Below are positions 14,127 through 27,337 of a stretch of 64,000 nucleotides of DNA, one piece after another; the stretch's first letter is position 1; every line of letters starts with the position of its first letter. A model generated the notes under the pieces. It did not search any database. It was not told where the DNA came from and saw only the letters and a program-made list of their open reading frames with translations. Made by a program: the position numbers and the translations under genes. The DNA is from Onchocerca lupi (Eukaryota; Nematoda; Chromadorea; Rhabditida; Onchocercidae): positions 44,089 to 108,088 of the forward strand of contig JAOVVO010000234.1 of assembly GCA_028564675.1 (NCBI GenBank). The letters are read 5' to 3'.

Positions 14127-17100
14127 TTCGAATCAGAATGCACGATCATGACGATATCTTGTTACAGCGAAATTTTGCCGCATCAGGAGAATTTGGTTAT
14201 TAATATTTTATATAATTTATTGTACATTTTATCAAAATAATTTTGCTATCAGTTTTGTACAAAGGAAACGAAATGGTAATTTGTTCTTCCACTTAATTTT
14301 ACTTAGAAATCTTCTTAGTTTTATTACTACTGCCACACTATATTTTTGTGAGCTAATGTCGCAGCACAAATTCTAATTTCCCTGAAATGTGATTGAAATT
14401 AATTAAACCGTTTTTTTTTTCTACTTGGATTTGGGAATTTTTTGCTTGAATAATAAGAAATCTTATTTCTTGTGTAATTCCAAATTCCTGGAATCGAATT
14501 AATAGTTCTAGGAATTTTTCTTTTCTTATATTCTATAGTCACAAGGACAGAAAATTACATACTGTTATTGATATATTTGAGCTGCACATTGTCTCACTGT
14601 TTGCATTATTCCTGGCATATCATCGTTTATCACTTCTTAATCGTATTATTTCAAAAATAAGTTTGATAACATACTGAATTCATTGGTTTGACGAGTTTAC
14701 CACTTTTAGTGCTTTGCTTGTTTCAAAATTTTCTTTGAATTATCTATGCAGCTAGGAAATAATACTGTTAGATTTTAATTCTGATAGAAATTCAGCAAGT
14801 AGGATTTCCTATATATAAAAATATTTCCTTTATATCTCATTATTATATATATCTTATATTTTCCATGAAATCTAATCTATTGAATATCTATGAGCAAAAG
14901 AAGGACAAATCAGATAGATTGCAAGTGTAAATTCATGCTTTAAAAAAAAAAAAAAAAAAATGAATTTTAGATTTCAATGCTTATCTTTTGGAAAATTGTC
15001 CGAAAATAAAATTCCATTTTTGCATTTTTTGTTTGTCTTTTAGCTTAAGCATTTTTATGTTTTGAATACGTGTCTACATAGAGCATGCGTTTTCCGTAGT
15101 ATTTTATATGTGGCATATTGTTTTCAAAACGATTTTTTTTTTTTCTTGTATATTTAATCTGAGGAGGAATGTAATTCAGAACTGACAATACATTTCAACA
15201 AAAGGTTTTTTTTTTTTTTTTTTTTTTTTGCTTATGAACGGATTAGGAATAATTTGTTCAAATCGAATTATACTCCGTTCAGTTTTTCTAGCAATTTAAC
15301 ACATTTTTACGCTTAGTATCATCATTTACAACCAGAAAGAAAAAAAAAATTCTTAGTGTCTTGAAATTTTTCATAAATTTTTGTTTAAATCAAAGAAAAG
15401 ATTTTAAATTAAATTTGAAAATATTTGTTGACTCTAAATTGACTTCTTTGCTTTGCTTCATTCCTCTTCTAGAAGCATCTTATATCTTTATTCCTTTTTG
15501 TTTTCCCCGGGATTGCTTTCATTTCTATTAAAGAAATAATTGTATAATTTGTTATCGAATTTTATTTTCTGTTTCATATTTGCTCATTAATAATTTTATT
15601 ATTTGCACAAGCATATGAAATAAACGCTTTGTTTTTATCATTTTTTACACAATAGTGATTCATATGTTCATGTAATAGTTACATGAAAAATGAATCGGTT
15701 TATTTTAGAATGGTGATTAAACTTCTTTATGTTTTATTTATTCATCCATTCATCATTCCAATCAGAGGGCAGTTACTGTTCGTTAGAAGTTATAAATGCT
15801 TAATTTTTAAAATGGAATAATTTGAAAGAATCTTGTAAAACTAATTAGTAAATGATCTTTTCTGACTTTGAATACAGATTTTCAGATTTATCAATTCATC
15901 GAGTTGATTTCAGTAATGCATAATAATTGTGTTTATACTCACAAAGTCGAATTTTTTTTTTCCTTATATTGAAGGTAATGTCAAAGTTTAAAACAGTTAT
16001 GTCACATATATTGAAATTTAATTAATTTACTTCACAAAAAGATTCTTAATAAGTATTACAATGACCATAAAACTCAAATTTAAAAATAATAAATTCAAAT
16101 AAAGGGCAAGTAAAGTAAATCATGGATTTGAAAGTGATCAGATGATAAATAATTATTATCTTGCAAATGATCAATTAATAAATAATAATCTTTTTAAAAA
16201 GACTCGAGATAATAAATAAATGTTAGAAACCCCTAAATCTTCATTGAAGATATTCATTTTTTTTATTTGCAAATATTACAATGCCAACGTACACGTGTGA
16301 AAAACTATTCGAATCATTCCTATTAAATCTGGTTGTTGCGTAATTATCGTAACGCGTCGGTGTTTGCTTTTTGTTATATAAACCATCGTCATAAACTATC
16401 CGTCGTATTACGTGAAGTTTTTCTTTTCTTTTCTTTTGTTTATTATTTCTTTTTTATGAATCGGCTAAATTCTGTCCTTTGTTTTTACAGCTAAAATAAA
16501 TTCAAATTTGGAAAGATATGAGAAAATAATTTTGAATTCTTTGTAATAATTCCTGATTATAAATTTGAAGATTAACTTATTTTCAAATTATATGATTAAT
16601 TGCTTTAGTTTAGTAATGCCAAATTAAAATTCAGTAAAACATGAATTTACTAACTTAATTTTAAATTTTATAAATTCTTTTAAACTTCCTATTAAGCCAT
16701 TGTTCTTTGCCTTTTCATGTCACCCCACATTCCATAACATTATACTAATTTATTTCATATTAATATATTACAGAAATTATAAACTATACGAAGATTATAA
16801 TGTAGCATTTGCATAATAGTGATAACGATGATGATGACAATGATGGTAGCGATGAAAATATCAAAATTCATTATCAGAAATTATTATTTAGCAATATTAT
16901 TAAAAAACAATTACATGTAAACGGTAATTCCTTAATATCAGATATGTAAATGACATGAGTGAAATTATGAAAAATTAAGTGACAAAAAGATATTAAAAAA
17001 AAAAAAAAAAAAAAGGACCCTGGTTTCATTTTATAAAACAACCTGTGCATATGCCTATACATATACATTAAGAGAAGTGAATTATAATGAATGACTGAAA

Positions 17101-17580
17101 TTATTAATGTGCAAAGAATTGATACAAAATTAAGTAAATTTTAGGAAACAAACAAACAAATAAAACAAATTAATTGTCAAAACAAAAGAGGTCATTCGTA
17201 AATCACAGACTTTACTGGCAATATATAATAAGTGAAAACAAAGTAATACAATTATAAAAGTATGCAAAAGAAGAATGAAAAAAACGAAATTAGAAAATAA
17301 TTAATTTATAACAATATACAGTTAATTTAAAAAAATATAAATATAGTTATATTATAGGAGAAATGAATTATTTTTTCGATTTCAATTTAATTATTAAAAA
17401 ATTTTCTTAAATTTATAATTTCACAAAATGATTCGTTTCAAATTTAAAAATTAAGCTCCATTAACATAGTATTGTCTATAGCATAAATTTTGAAAATAAG
17501 ACATATTTCAGAAAAAAAAAAAAAAGTGAATAATTTTATACGAAACAGATGGGAAAATATTAACAAAAATGGTATAACAC
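14127..17580. other. Convergent intergenic region (3' flanks)
   Basis: No gene is found between the stop codons of the USP32-like and pal-1 genes. The DNA is AT-rich with homopolymer runs (for example 24 T at 15206-15229). I see no canonical AATAAA soon after the USP32-like stop, only AATAAT-type variants, so its poly(A) site is not placed. A GC-containing patch lies at 16320-16410, with the bZIP-like word TTGCGTAATTATCG at 16336. Confidence 0.6.
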
Positions 17581-17586
17581 TTTATT
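17581..17586 (-). terminator. Polyadenylation signal of pal-1
   Basis: On the minus strand a canonical AATAAA lies about 92 bases past the pal-1 stop codon, a normal distance for a short nematode 3' UTR. Confidence 0.55.
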
Positions 17587-17677
17587 ATTTAATTACTTAA
17601 TTAATTAATTATTAAATTACTTAAAATTTAACATGCAATTTTATATCTCAATGACAATAGCAATAATGATTTCGTCT

Positions 17678-20600
17678 TCAAATCTTCATACCAACTTTTT
17701 TATTCTCACGACGATCCTTTGCTCGCCTGTAAATAAATGAAGTAATCATTAAAAAATGAGAAATGGAACAAAAACTATGTTTAGGCTCCAGTTTTCATCT
17801 TAATTTAAGTAAATTTAATTCAAAGAAGTTTTTCAATTTAAATAAATACGAGTTAATTGGAAAAATATAGGAATTACTTAAATTTTAAAATTACTTATTC
17901 CAAATTTTTTTTGGAAAAAATCAAAATTAAAATTATCCAAATTTCAATAATCATTTCTTGTTCTAATCAGTTTCGATTATTTTTTTTCGGCATTCATCAT
18001 TTACTCATTTAACTAGTTAATTATTATAGCTTACATTTTCCTCATACGTTTTAATCACTTTCATTCCTTTCTTATTTGATAATTTAATAATTCAAAAATT
18101 ATTCTAAATAAAAATATCCCTGCTTGTCCTGATTAGAAGATAATACGTTTGCGGATGAATTTCTTATATTTTCAATAATTTTCATGCAAAACATTGCCGA
18201 CTGGAACAAAGAATTAGTATACGAGATAAGTGTCAACGAGTGCAATAGGTGACCCCGAGATAAAAAGGTTAAGAGGATTTCTAAGCTGGAATGGTTTTAT
18301 GCAAATATTAGTAGCGCAAACAATATTTACAAAGGCAAATTATATTATAGGTAATATTGTTTAGAATAAACATTTGGCGCATTATGAGTAAAAAAATTTG
18401 TTCTTTCCGGAACATCAAATATTTGGAGACAACTTTCTTTCAGCAATTGAAAAATTATTGAGTGAATATTTGAATAAATGAGCATGTTGGAAGATTAAAA
18501 TTTTTTTAAATTACTGTAATTTCAAATGGTTAGTAAGAAAAATTTTTTATAAATCAAATTGTAGAAATTGGAAATTTAAATGAAGTTTAAAAGCTATGAT
18601 TTTCGTGATCAATCTCAAATTTTTCAATGATTTTGAAACAACAGGAAAAATTTAACTCTTGCCTGAATAAAACATCTACTATTTAATTGATAGAACTGTC
18701 TAATTCAATTCATGATTTCTTTAAAAATTAGATATAATCATTTCGATAATGATAAAAGTTATATTTCATTTACATATTATCTTAATACAAAATTACGATA
18801 GAATTAGTTAAATATTATATTTACAAAATATTTTATGATTATATACAATAGTCAAATTGAAATAGGAAGAAATGGATAATAAGCAATATTGAAGAAATGC
18901 ATTTCCTAAAATTGAAAATTTCCACAACAATTATAGCAATTATCTATCGGATAAATACAAATCGTTTTGAAGTGATAGTAAAACAATTTTATAACTTCTA
19001 AATTTTCTTTTTTTCCATCTTTTTTCGAAAATATTTCGTAGATTTCACCGCTGAAAATTTCTGTACTAAAAAATTTATTGTCCCATAAAAAGATGCAATA
19101 ATTTTCTTTTTTTTTTTTTTAATGTTAGTAATTATCAACTAATTAGTTAGAAATGATGTGAGAGAGACAAAGCGTTTAAAATGTTTTAATAAATTGCAGT
19201 TTCGAAAATTTTAGAAAAAAAAAAAGAGAAGAAAAGAAAAAACTGATAAATAATAAAAGTTGAGAATAATGAAATGATGTTGAGTGTCTGCAATTCATAT
19301 AAGTTGGTTTTCAGTATAAATATTCAAATATTTACACTACAAATGATATTTTCTAGTAAAATTAAGTGAAAATGAGTAATTATAATAATGCATCAAAAAA
19401 ATAATCCTTGAGAATATTACGATGAAAAATAATTTAAAATAATAATTTTCATTTTCAAATGTTACTTAACCACAATTGATTTTAATTAATTATCATAAAC
19501 ATTTCTTGCAAATTTTAATACTAATATAAAATAAATTAAAGTAAAAAATAGATTATTATACAATGTAGAGATCGAAACGGAAAATATTCGTTAAACTACC
19601 GGTCTATATGCTTGATCCAATAATTATTTCATTTACCTATTTAATTATATTAATTTCATAAATTATTTCATAGAAAGATAATAGCGATTATAATGATGAT
19701 TCTATCAATTATTCAATTGTCCATTTGTTTTTATAAGATAAATCTTTGGAATTCATAAAAACTAGGATACAATTTCAATTTTTGAAATTTATGAAAATAT
19801 ACGAGAAAGTTTAATTAATCATCAGGAATCATTGACCAAAAGAAGACGAAAGAAAGAAATATTCTTTAGTATTTATCCTTAGATAACTTTTATGATATAA
19901 TTCATAACTATACGCACAACTGTCCCAAACATAAATCAAATTTTTGTATTGCGTAATTGTCGCAATCTTTTCGCAAATGGCTCACTTCATCTGATATCCG
20001 CTTCTTCCTAACCTCTCATCTGATGAGGTGGGAATGATGGAAGGGAACTGTGATATTATCTCCGAGAACAAATTTACCTTAATGAAACATGCAATAATTC
20101 CTCATTATCTTGATCAATAGAATACTTACTTTGTCGGCTAAAATATTATCAATTAGTTTATGACATTGTCCCCATTTTCATTTCAAATTTTCCGAACATT
20201 AACATTAATGAGCAAATTTCAAGTTGAATTGCAAATTTGAGAAAAAAAAAGTTGGATTAATTTATCAACTAATCGCTTGCATGCCAAAATTTTTCTTCTA
20301 TAATATTTTCGGTGCATATATATTAGGAAAGAAGATGACTTAATTAAAAAAAATATTATCTTAGCAATCTTTGAAAGAGATAATAAAAAATTTCTTCTGT
20401 TAAATAATTCATTTGTTTGAATAAAATGTTCAAATTAAAAGTACAAAAAGAACGTTTGAAAAATTACACAATAATTTCCATAAACTTTATATCAAAAAAA
20501 AGAAATATTTTTCTCAAATATTAATCTTATTTCATCTATTATTTCACTCATTCTGTTTATTCTAGGTTATTTTTTTTTAATAGAAATTTAAAATGTAAAA

Positions 20601-23600
20601 TTAAAAATGACAAATAATCAAAAAATTATAAATGAATGAAAATTTAATAAGAAATTATTCGCTAATTAGTGCTAAAAGAAAAAATCGCCAAAAAAAAAAT
20701 GCTTGCAACTAACCTATTTTGGAACCATATTTTAATTTGTCGTTCGGTAAGTTGTAATTCTGATGAAAGTTGTGATTTGCGTTCCGAATTGATAAATTGC
20801 GAGGTACGAAATTCTTTCTCCAATTCTAATCGTTGATAATCACTATATACCATACGGTACTTTTCACTCGTTCGTACTCTTACATCTGTAATTTTTCATG
20901 GAAAAGTTTACTGTGGAATATTATTTCTACTTATTCATTAATCTTTTTTTTTTTGGTTAAAGAAAAAGAAAAAAATTAGATAACTTTAAAAAAAAAATGA
21001 AATTTGCAAACTAAAAAATTATTTCTTCCAGAAAATTCAATAAATTTTGTTTTTAATTTATAAAAATAATTTTTTTTTTCATCATAAATTTTATTAGTAA
21101 GGAAGTGTTAGATATTTTCTTATGTTTAAAAATTTCATACTGTTAAAATCATCGTAATTTTTGCGACGAAAAAGTGAAAATATCAAAATAATTCTTTATT
21201 GAAAATTTCGTAACTCTCCAAAATTGCATATAATAACTGCCAATTCTTTCCCTTCATCCCCGCCTCTACTCCCTCATTTGGAAACCCCGCAGTACATAAC
21301 AATAGTGTTTGGTAAAAGCCATTAGTCAGGTGACCTTGAAGATAATTCGTCCAAACAAACGGCAAAGCAGAAAATTGGGTTACGGTAAGTTGAACAACGA
21401 CTATATTTGAACCCGCTGAAAAGATGGAATACTGTAATTCGATGATCACAGCAAAACTTTTCAAAATTTCAATTGCAATTGCCAACTTATAATGTATCAT
21501 AATTACTTGAATTAAATCAATTTTATTCAAACTTAAAAATTCATTGTACTTATGCAAGCACTGCAAATTGTAGTCAACATTTTATCCAATCATTTTCGAC
21601 AAAAAAAAAAAAAAGCTACTTTGTCATATCTTAGAGCATTTCAACTTAAAATTATGTCATATCTTTCTCCCACATAGCATTAATCAACTGGTGAGATATT
21701 CAAAAATCTGAATATTTTAAAAATTTCTCTTTTTATCTAATGCTACTAAAGTTATTCGTCACCACAACTAATATAATTATAGAAACTATTGCTAAACAAT
21801 TTTCTTGACATATCCATTTTTAAAATTCCATTATTATTATTATTATTTCATTTTCCATTTCTTCTCCTCTCCTTGCTTTTCATTTTACTCCGATAGAAAT
21901 CTGTCCGTTCCTGAGATAAAGAAAATCTGTTTTATTTGTTACCTGAAGCAAAACGTAAACATCGATTGAAATGCCAGCTAATGTCATTGTAAATCATTCA
22001 ACTAACGATAATTTTTCGATCTCTGCTGGATTTTTACAACTATCGGTATGTATTTTCTGATCATCGGCACGAGATCTATTATTCGTCATGCATATATTTT
22101 ATGACTACAGTAGTAACGTCTGGTAAAATTTTTCTTCCTTTAGCTATTGAAAATAAAAATGAAAAGGAAAAGAAATACTGGATAATAGAGAATATATTCG
22201 CGAAATATAAAATATCGTTATTGGAAAAAAAGAAGAAACTTTTCCCATAAAAATATCCATTTATGATAACAATAAGGCAATGCGATAACAAATTTGATAG
22301 CATGATAATATTTAGTAATAAAAATTTTCGATCATTTTAAATTTTATTATCAGGAATTATTAATTATTTTCATTATTTGACAATGAGATTCATTAGCTTC
22401 TTTCATTGCTAAATTTAAAGCCAATTCTTTTACTTTTCAAATCAATTATCTTCAAAAAATATTTTCTTTTTTTTTTTTTCTTTTTTTTTTTTTTGTTAAA
22501 TATCCAATAAAAGAAAGAAAGATGCCTCTATGTAACGGAAATGCGCAAATGTTCTTACAAGTCATTTTCGCTTCTTCCTCATATTTTAATACCATTTCTT
22601 TCTGATTAATTATTTCGTATTTTATTTTTAGCAAAATATGGAATAAAGAAATGAGCAGTATTTCGAAAATTTTTGAATGAATTTCTGAATAATAGTAAAA
22701 AAAAAGAAACATATCTTATCAAATGATAAATTTCAAAACGCGGTAAAATGAAAGAAGAGAGAGAGAAAGTATTTTATGGCGTGAGTGGAAGAAGAACAAA
22801 AAAAAAAAACAACCGATGATAAATTTAATGCTAAAATGCACGGGAAGTTATAGTGATATGATATGTTCTTCTCATTTCATTTTCCTGATAAGAAATATTA
22901 AACGTTTTAGAAAAGTTTCTCGTTTTTTTTTTTTTTTTTGAAACAATTTGAAAATATTATATATCAAAATAATTTTTTTTATGATTTTTTCATTCATTCA
23001 ATAAATATATTAAGTACTTTTAAATAGTATAAGAATTTTTTTTTTTGAATTAATATCGTTAATTTTATATCGAATAGTTGTAAAAAAAAATAGAAAGAAA
23101 AAAAGAGATTGATAAAAATGATATAAAGATTGAAAAATGCTCACTGTTAGTACCGGGACCTGTACGATATGGTGGTGAGGTAGATTGTTGTTGTTGAAAA
23201 TGAATTGTTGCTGATCGCTTGCCATTCAACGATGTATAACCAAGGGTTGGAACCTAAAATGATGAACTTAAGGAATTTTAACTTAATCTAAGATTTGAAT
23301 TTCAATTTTGAGACAAAAATTGATTTGAAAATTTAAACACACAATCGTATTAAAATCATAGATGTAAAATGCAAAAGTGACAAAAATTTAAATAAATAAA
23401 ATGAAAGAATCAATGATTATTTGCTTATTCAATATTTGTCTATCATAAGAGTAAATGGCTGTTTTTTTCCAGAAATTTAAGTAACATATATTTTTCGAAT
23501 TATTTCAAAGTTACCTTCCAATTAGCGATATGTTCCGCAGCGACAAAATGTTCATTGGTTGTTGAAGCATTATATGATGATGTTAAGACAGGATTTGGAT

Positions 23601-23997
23601 AGTAACAACTTCCGGTATTTTCAAAACGATTCAAGCAACAGCTACCGGATAATTGTGCCATCGAAGTTGAGGGAAATGGATCCGTAGGATATGCTTCTGA
23701 TGCAGAAGGAGTAATTGATACAGCTGCTGCAGCTGCAGCTGCAGCTGGATGAATTCCAGGTATTTGATAAGCAAAAACATCAGTAGAATATTTGCGATGA
23801 TCTGTGGTTGGCAAAGTTCGAAATCCACTTGAACTAACAATTCGTGGAATTTGATCATCCGAATTCGAATGATGATGATAATGATGATGATGTCCATCGG
23901 TAAGCCATTTGGATGATGTTTGTGATGCCGTTGTCGGATAGAAATATGATGCACCCGGTAACATAGCTACACTGTTAAAATTTGATGATGTTATCAT
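17678..23997 (-). CDS. pal-1: Caudal/Cdx-type homeodomain transcription factor PAL-1
   Basis: Nuclear regulator of posterior fate (caudal/Cdx family). Coding exons on the minus strand: 23997-23515, 23253-23145, 20885-20714, 17726-17678. Phases agree, giving 270 residues. Exon 1 has a His-rich run (HHHHYHHH), an eight-Ala run, and ends AEHIANWK. Exon 2 ends GPGTN, joining exon 3 to read GPGTNNVRVRTSEKYRMVY, the linker and homeodomain entry known from C. elegans PAL-1. The homeodomain is about residues 204-263, with Leu219 (16), Phe223 (20), Trp251 (48), Phe252 (49) and Asn254 (51) intact (KIWFQNRRAKDRR). The tail after the homeodomain is only seven residues. The last exon is tiny (49 bases), easily missed, and joined across a 2987-base intron. 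The start is uncertain: ATG 23997 is the first in frame, while ATG 23964 (MLPGASYF) sits seven bases after an acceptor-like TTTTAACAG. Confidence 0.92.
19940..20070. promoter_or_regulatory. Candidate regulatory element in the last pal-1 intron
   Basis: A GC-richer island in an otherwise AT-rich intron. It contains TTGCGTAATTGTCG (19949-19962, bZIP/C/EBP-like), two copies of TCATCTGAT 29 bases apart (19987 and 20016, each with a CATCTG E-box), and the 13-base palindrome CTCATCTGATGAG (20015-20027). In C. elegans the last pal-1 intron is known to hold an enhancer needed for V6-lineage expression. Equivalence here is inference. Confidence 0.3.
21230..21430. promoter_or_regulatory. Candidate regulatory element in pal-1 intron 2
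   Basis: A roughly 200-base GC-richer island inside the 2259-base intron. It includes TGACCTTGA at 21331-21339, the complement of TCAAGGTCA, an exact FTZ-F1/NR5A (or ERR) monomer site; in nematodes the NR5A protein is NHR-25. A 127-codon open frame on the minus strand covers the island but resembles nothing I know. Confidence 0.25.
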
Positions 23998-24035
23998 ATC
24001 AATAATAATAATTATGACGACAATAGTATCGATAA

Positions 24036-24101
24036 TCAACCGTTATTATTAATGTTGATAGTTTTATCGATAAGAAATATCACAATAATAATAATAAACA
24101 T
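24036..24101 (-). promoter_or_regulatory. Possible upstream ORF and trans-splice acceptor of pal-1
   Basis: On the minus strand CCTATTTTAG (ending 24105) is followed by AAC and an ATG at 24101. That ATG opens 21 codons and a stop ending at 24036, out of frame with pal-1. If this acceptor is the mRNA 5' end, pal-1 would have a uORF just before its start. Confidence 0.3.
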
Positions 24102-26769
24102 GTTCTAAAATAGGTATTACCCAATCTAAAAGCCTATTTTTTTTTTTTTTTTTTTTTTTTTGATTCAAAAAAGCAACGATATAGGGAAAAAATCTGTGCA
24201 AACAACGAAAACAAGCCTAAAAATTTCGTAAGATTTTTTTTTGTTTAGCAGAAGTTTTCAATCAGTCGGACTAATTTTTGGAATCTGATGGATTTACTTC
24301 CCTGAATTAGAAAGAGTTTTGATTTTTAAGACTTCAAGTTTTAAATTCGACTTTTTTCTCTCGAAAAACAGATGAAAATTTAACTGTTTTGGTAATAACA
24401 ATACATATGACAACAAAAATTCCAAACAAAAAAAATTTTATTGTTCAAAGATGTTATTTCTGTTCTATCAATTGGATCGCTAAGAATATGAAGAAGTAGT
24501 TGAATTTTATCCGCCATAATTTGGCGAATAGAGAAAAGAAAAATGAAAATAAAATTTAAAAAAAAAAATAAAGCAACTGTTAATTGCATTTACTATCTTT
24601 ATAGATATGACAAGGAATTTGACGATATGTTAAATAAAAAGCCATAAAAAAATATAAGTGAAGCTGGCTATTAACGGAAAGAAGAATAAAATTGTTTAAC
24701 CATTTCGCCAATTTTATGGGTTTATTTTTCTTGATTATTCAACTATCGATAAAAGCCATTAAATTGGCATTAAGTTTGAAGACGAAAAGGACGAAAACAA
24801 AGGAAACGAAAGATAAAATGAATATTAACTATTCTGTAGTTATGGCATGGCAAGGAAAACCAACCATTTCCTTCAATTGTTACTTCGAAAAATAATTTGC
24901 CAGCAATGAAACGATTTATCGCCAACTCTTTCATGTTCAAAATCGTTGGATTTTATCATTCGTAAAAGCGTCACAACTGCGAAGCATATCTGCAAAAAAA
25001 AAAAAATTTACCAACGTAAATTTATTCGTAAAATTTTATCATCCTATTGTACAATATTATTTTTCTAAACATTATTTGTAAAATCATCTCACGCTGAAGC
25101 TGACTCGTAATACCTTGTCATTTTACAAGTATGATCCAATTTGCTCCAGTACATTGACGTTAAAGCTTATAACCATGCTTTTCTGTAATATTACTAATGT
25201 TTTGGTGTTCGTGGTGATTCATTTCCATTAAAAGATACCATTTTTCCAGCAATTCGCATAATTATAGAAATGCACTTTTAATTTTTTTTTTTTTTTTGAA
25301 AAGGCATATTACAATCTTCTTCAAAAGTATTAATGGAAAAGATACCTTTATGGCCATCAACTTTCCTCTAACTATTAACGTTTGGGCTATGTTATCCTGA
25401 ATGTTTTGAATGCGACAATCTTTTGCTTGCGATCTGTCCGATGAGCTGCGTACCGGGCTCGTTCTTTACATATTCAGGTAAACTTATGACATGAGGTTTT
25501 TAAAGATCAGAAGTCTTAAGAATTTAATTTTTCCACTTTATTCTTAATTAATTCAAAACAGGCATTTCATTTATTTCAAATTCTTAAAATTAAATAACCG
25601 ACTTAAAGGTAAAACTATTCGACGGTAGTATTATAAAGTCAGTCCCTTTTCTAATATTAATGGTGAAATTTCTAGTCTTTACACCTAAAATTTTCTTAAG
25701 TCTATCAAACAAACAAATTATTTCGGTCAGGAAAATTTGACGAAATAATTCGCAGCGCAAAAAATTATAGAACCTTTTTTAACGATATTGATATTGTGAA
25801 AGAAATAGCTTTTCAAACGAATTATTTTCTTTCTTGAACAAAAAAGGAAATTCGAAAGATAATTTTTTTGAAGTTATTTTTCTTGTTGCTTAAGATTAGC
25901 AAAAATGTTGTCTCAACACTTTAAATCAAGACGAACTGCTTATAAGCCATAGTGTTAGATGTGATGTTGTGATTCCTGTGGCTTAGGGATCAGTTGGTAC
26001 ATCTCACAATTAATGTAGCAAATATTTCCATTTTTATGAATTTTTGTGAAACAGAAAAAATGGAAACAAATATATTTTATATAGTTTTATTTTCTACATG
26101 TTAAATTGATTAGCGATGATGATTGATTTAAAATATTTTATTGACAGAGATCACAATAATGATTTAATTTCTCTAATTTGAATCATGGCTTCTTCTTGTT
26201 CAGGACAGTATATTTCCTAAGTTTAATTTCTAATTCAAAATCCTTGACTGTAGATAATTTCAATATTAAACATTTAAACCCCACCTCTCATCTATTCCTT
26301 AAGTAATAGTATGGCAGAAAATCTTCATAATAATGGCAAAAAACACATTTGCAATCCTCCTGCTGCATGAGATTTGCTGCAAAATATAGGGTATATTCCA
26401 AAAGGTTAAATTAACAAAACAGTCCAGCAACACAAAACATTCACTCTTTAACCTATAATGAGAAGCGCATTGTGATATTAGAAAAGTCAGGTTAATTTAG
26501 AATCCGAAATATCAGCCTTTAAATTTTCGAGAAATATTAATTAGCAACAATGGATTAGCCGCAGTTGAAATTATGTTCAATTATAGAACTCGTAGATAAA
26601 CAAAAACATTCCAGCAATAGCTAATTAAATTTCTGTCTCAATTAATCATCTAAACAAACAAACAAAATAACTCATTTGTTTGAAAATTTTCTTCCAAGTT
26701 TTTTCCTCGAATTTCTTTGATACCTTTTATTCTGAGTTATCCTTTAGTATTTTGGCGGTACAGTGATAC

Positions 26770-26800
26770 TTTAAACCTACAATTTTGCTAGGTTTAAAGG
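26770..26800. repeat. Short perfect inverted repeat
   Basis: CTTTAAACCT, an 11-base spacer, then AGGTTTAAAG: perfect 10-bp arms. It overlaps GGTTCAATCC at 26799-26808, which matches a tRNA B-box. I could not fold a tRNA around it because the loop is too long. Confidence 0.6.
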
Positions 26801-26939
26801 TTCAATCCTTATTTGATCTTACAGTTGCTTTTTTTGGTACTGAAGTTTTTAACAATAAGTTCTTCTGAAAATGATTTTAAGACTATAATAAATAGAATGG
26901 TATTGGAATTCCCAAAAATTTGCTTAAATCAAATTACAA

Positions 26940-27220
26940 ATCAGTGCTGCTGCATTCGGAGCAGAGGAGGGGACGGTAATTGCAGTGACAGGAGGAGAAA
27001 ACGATAGCAGATAATTGCAGTTAACAGAAAAAGAGACGACAACAGCAGGTGTGACACAGGTATCGTTAAAATTAGTTCATCATCCAACCTCTTCTACGTA
27101 CCCCCGCAAATGAGTTACAGTTCCTGCAAATCAAATCAAATCAGCCACTCTGATAACAAACCATCCCTTAGGCAAAGTATATGTGTGTGCACCTCGCCCC
27201 ATAGTTGTATAATTTTTAGT
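26940..27220. promoter_or_regulatory. GC-richer island 3 kb upstream of pal-1
   Basis: It stands out against the AT-rich flanks and contains AGGTGTGA at 27047-27054, a T-box half-site preceded by CAGGTG. A candidate pal-1 enhancer by position and composition only. Confidence 0.25.
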
Positions 27221-27301
27221 GAAATAAAATCAAGTTGCATCTTGCACTTTTGTTGTCAATTCTTATTAAAATTGCAAACTGCCAATGATTTGTAAAACTG
27301 C

Positions 27302-27304
<3 letters not shown>

Positions 27305-27335
<31 letters not shown>
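27305..27335. repeat. (TA)n microsatellite
   Basis: Uninterrupted TA dinucleotides, about 15 units. Confidence 0.9.

Positions 27336-27337
<2 letters not shown>

Noticed and set aside
21183..21566. 127-codon minus-strand frame in pal-1 intron 2
   Set aside because: No recognisable domain, and both flanking pal-1 exons splice over it in phase. The GC-richer DNA is better read as regulatory.
26755..26815. Possible tRNA or mitochondrial tRNA insertion (B-box GGTTCAATCC)
   Set aside because: No foldable cloverleaf; the surrounding inverted repeat gives an 11-base loop, and no neighbouring mitochondrial-like gene was seen.
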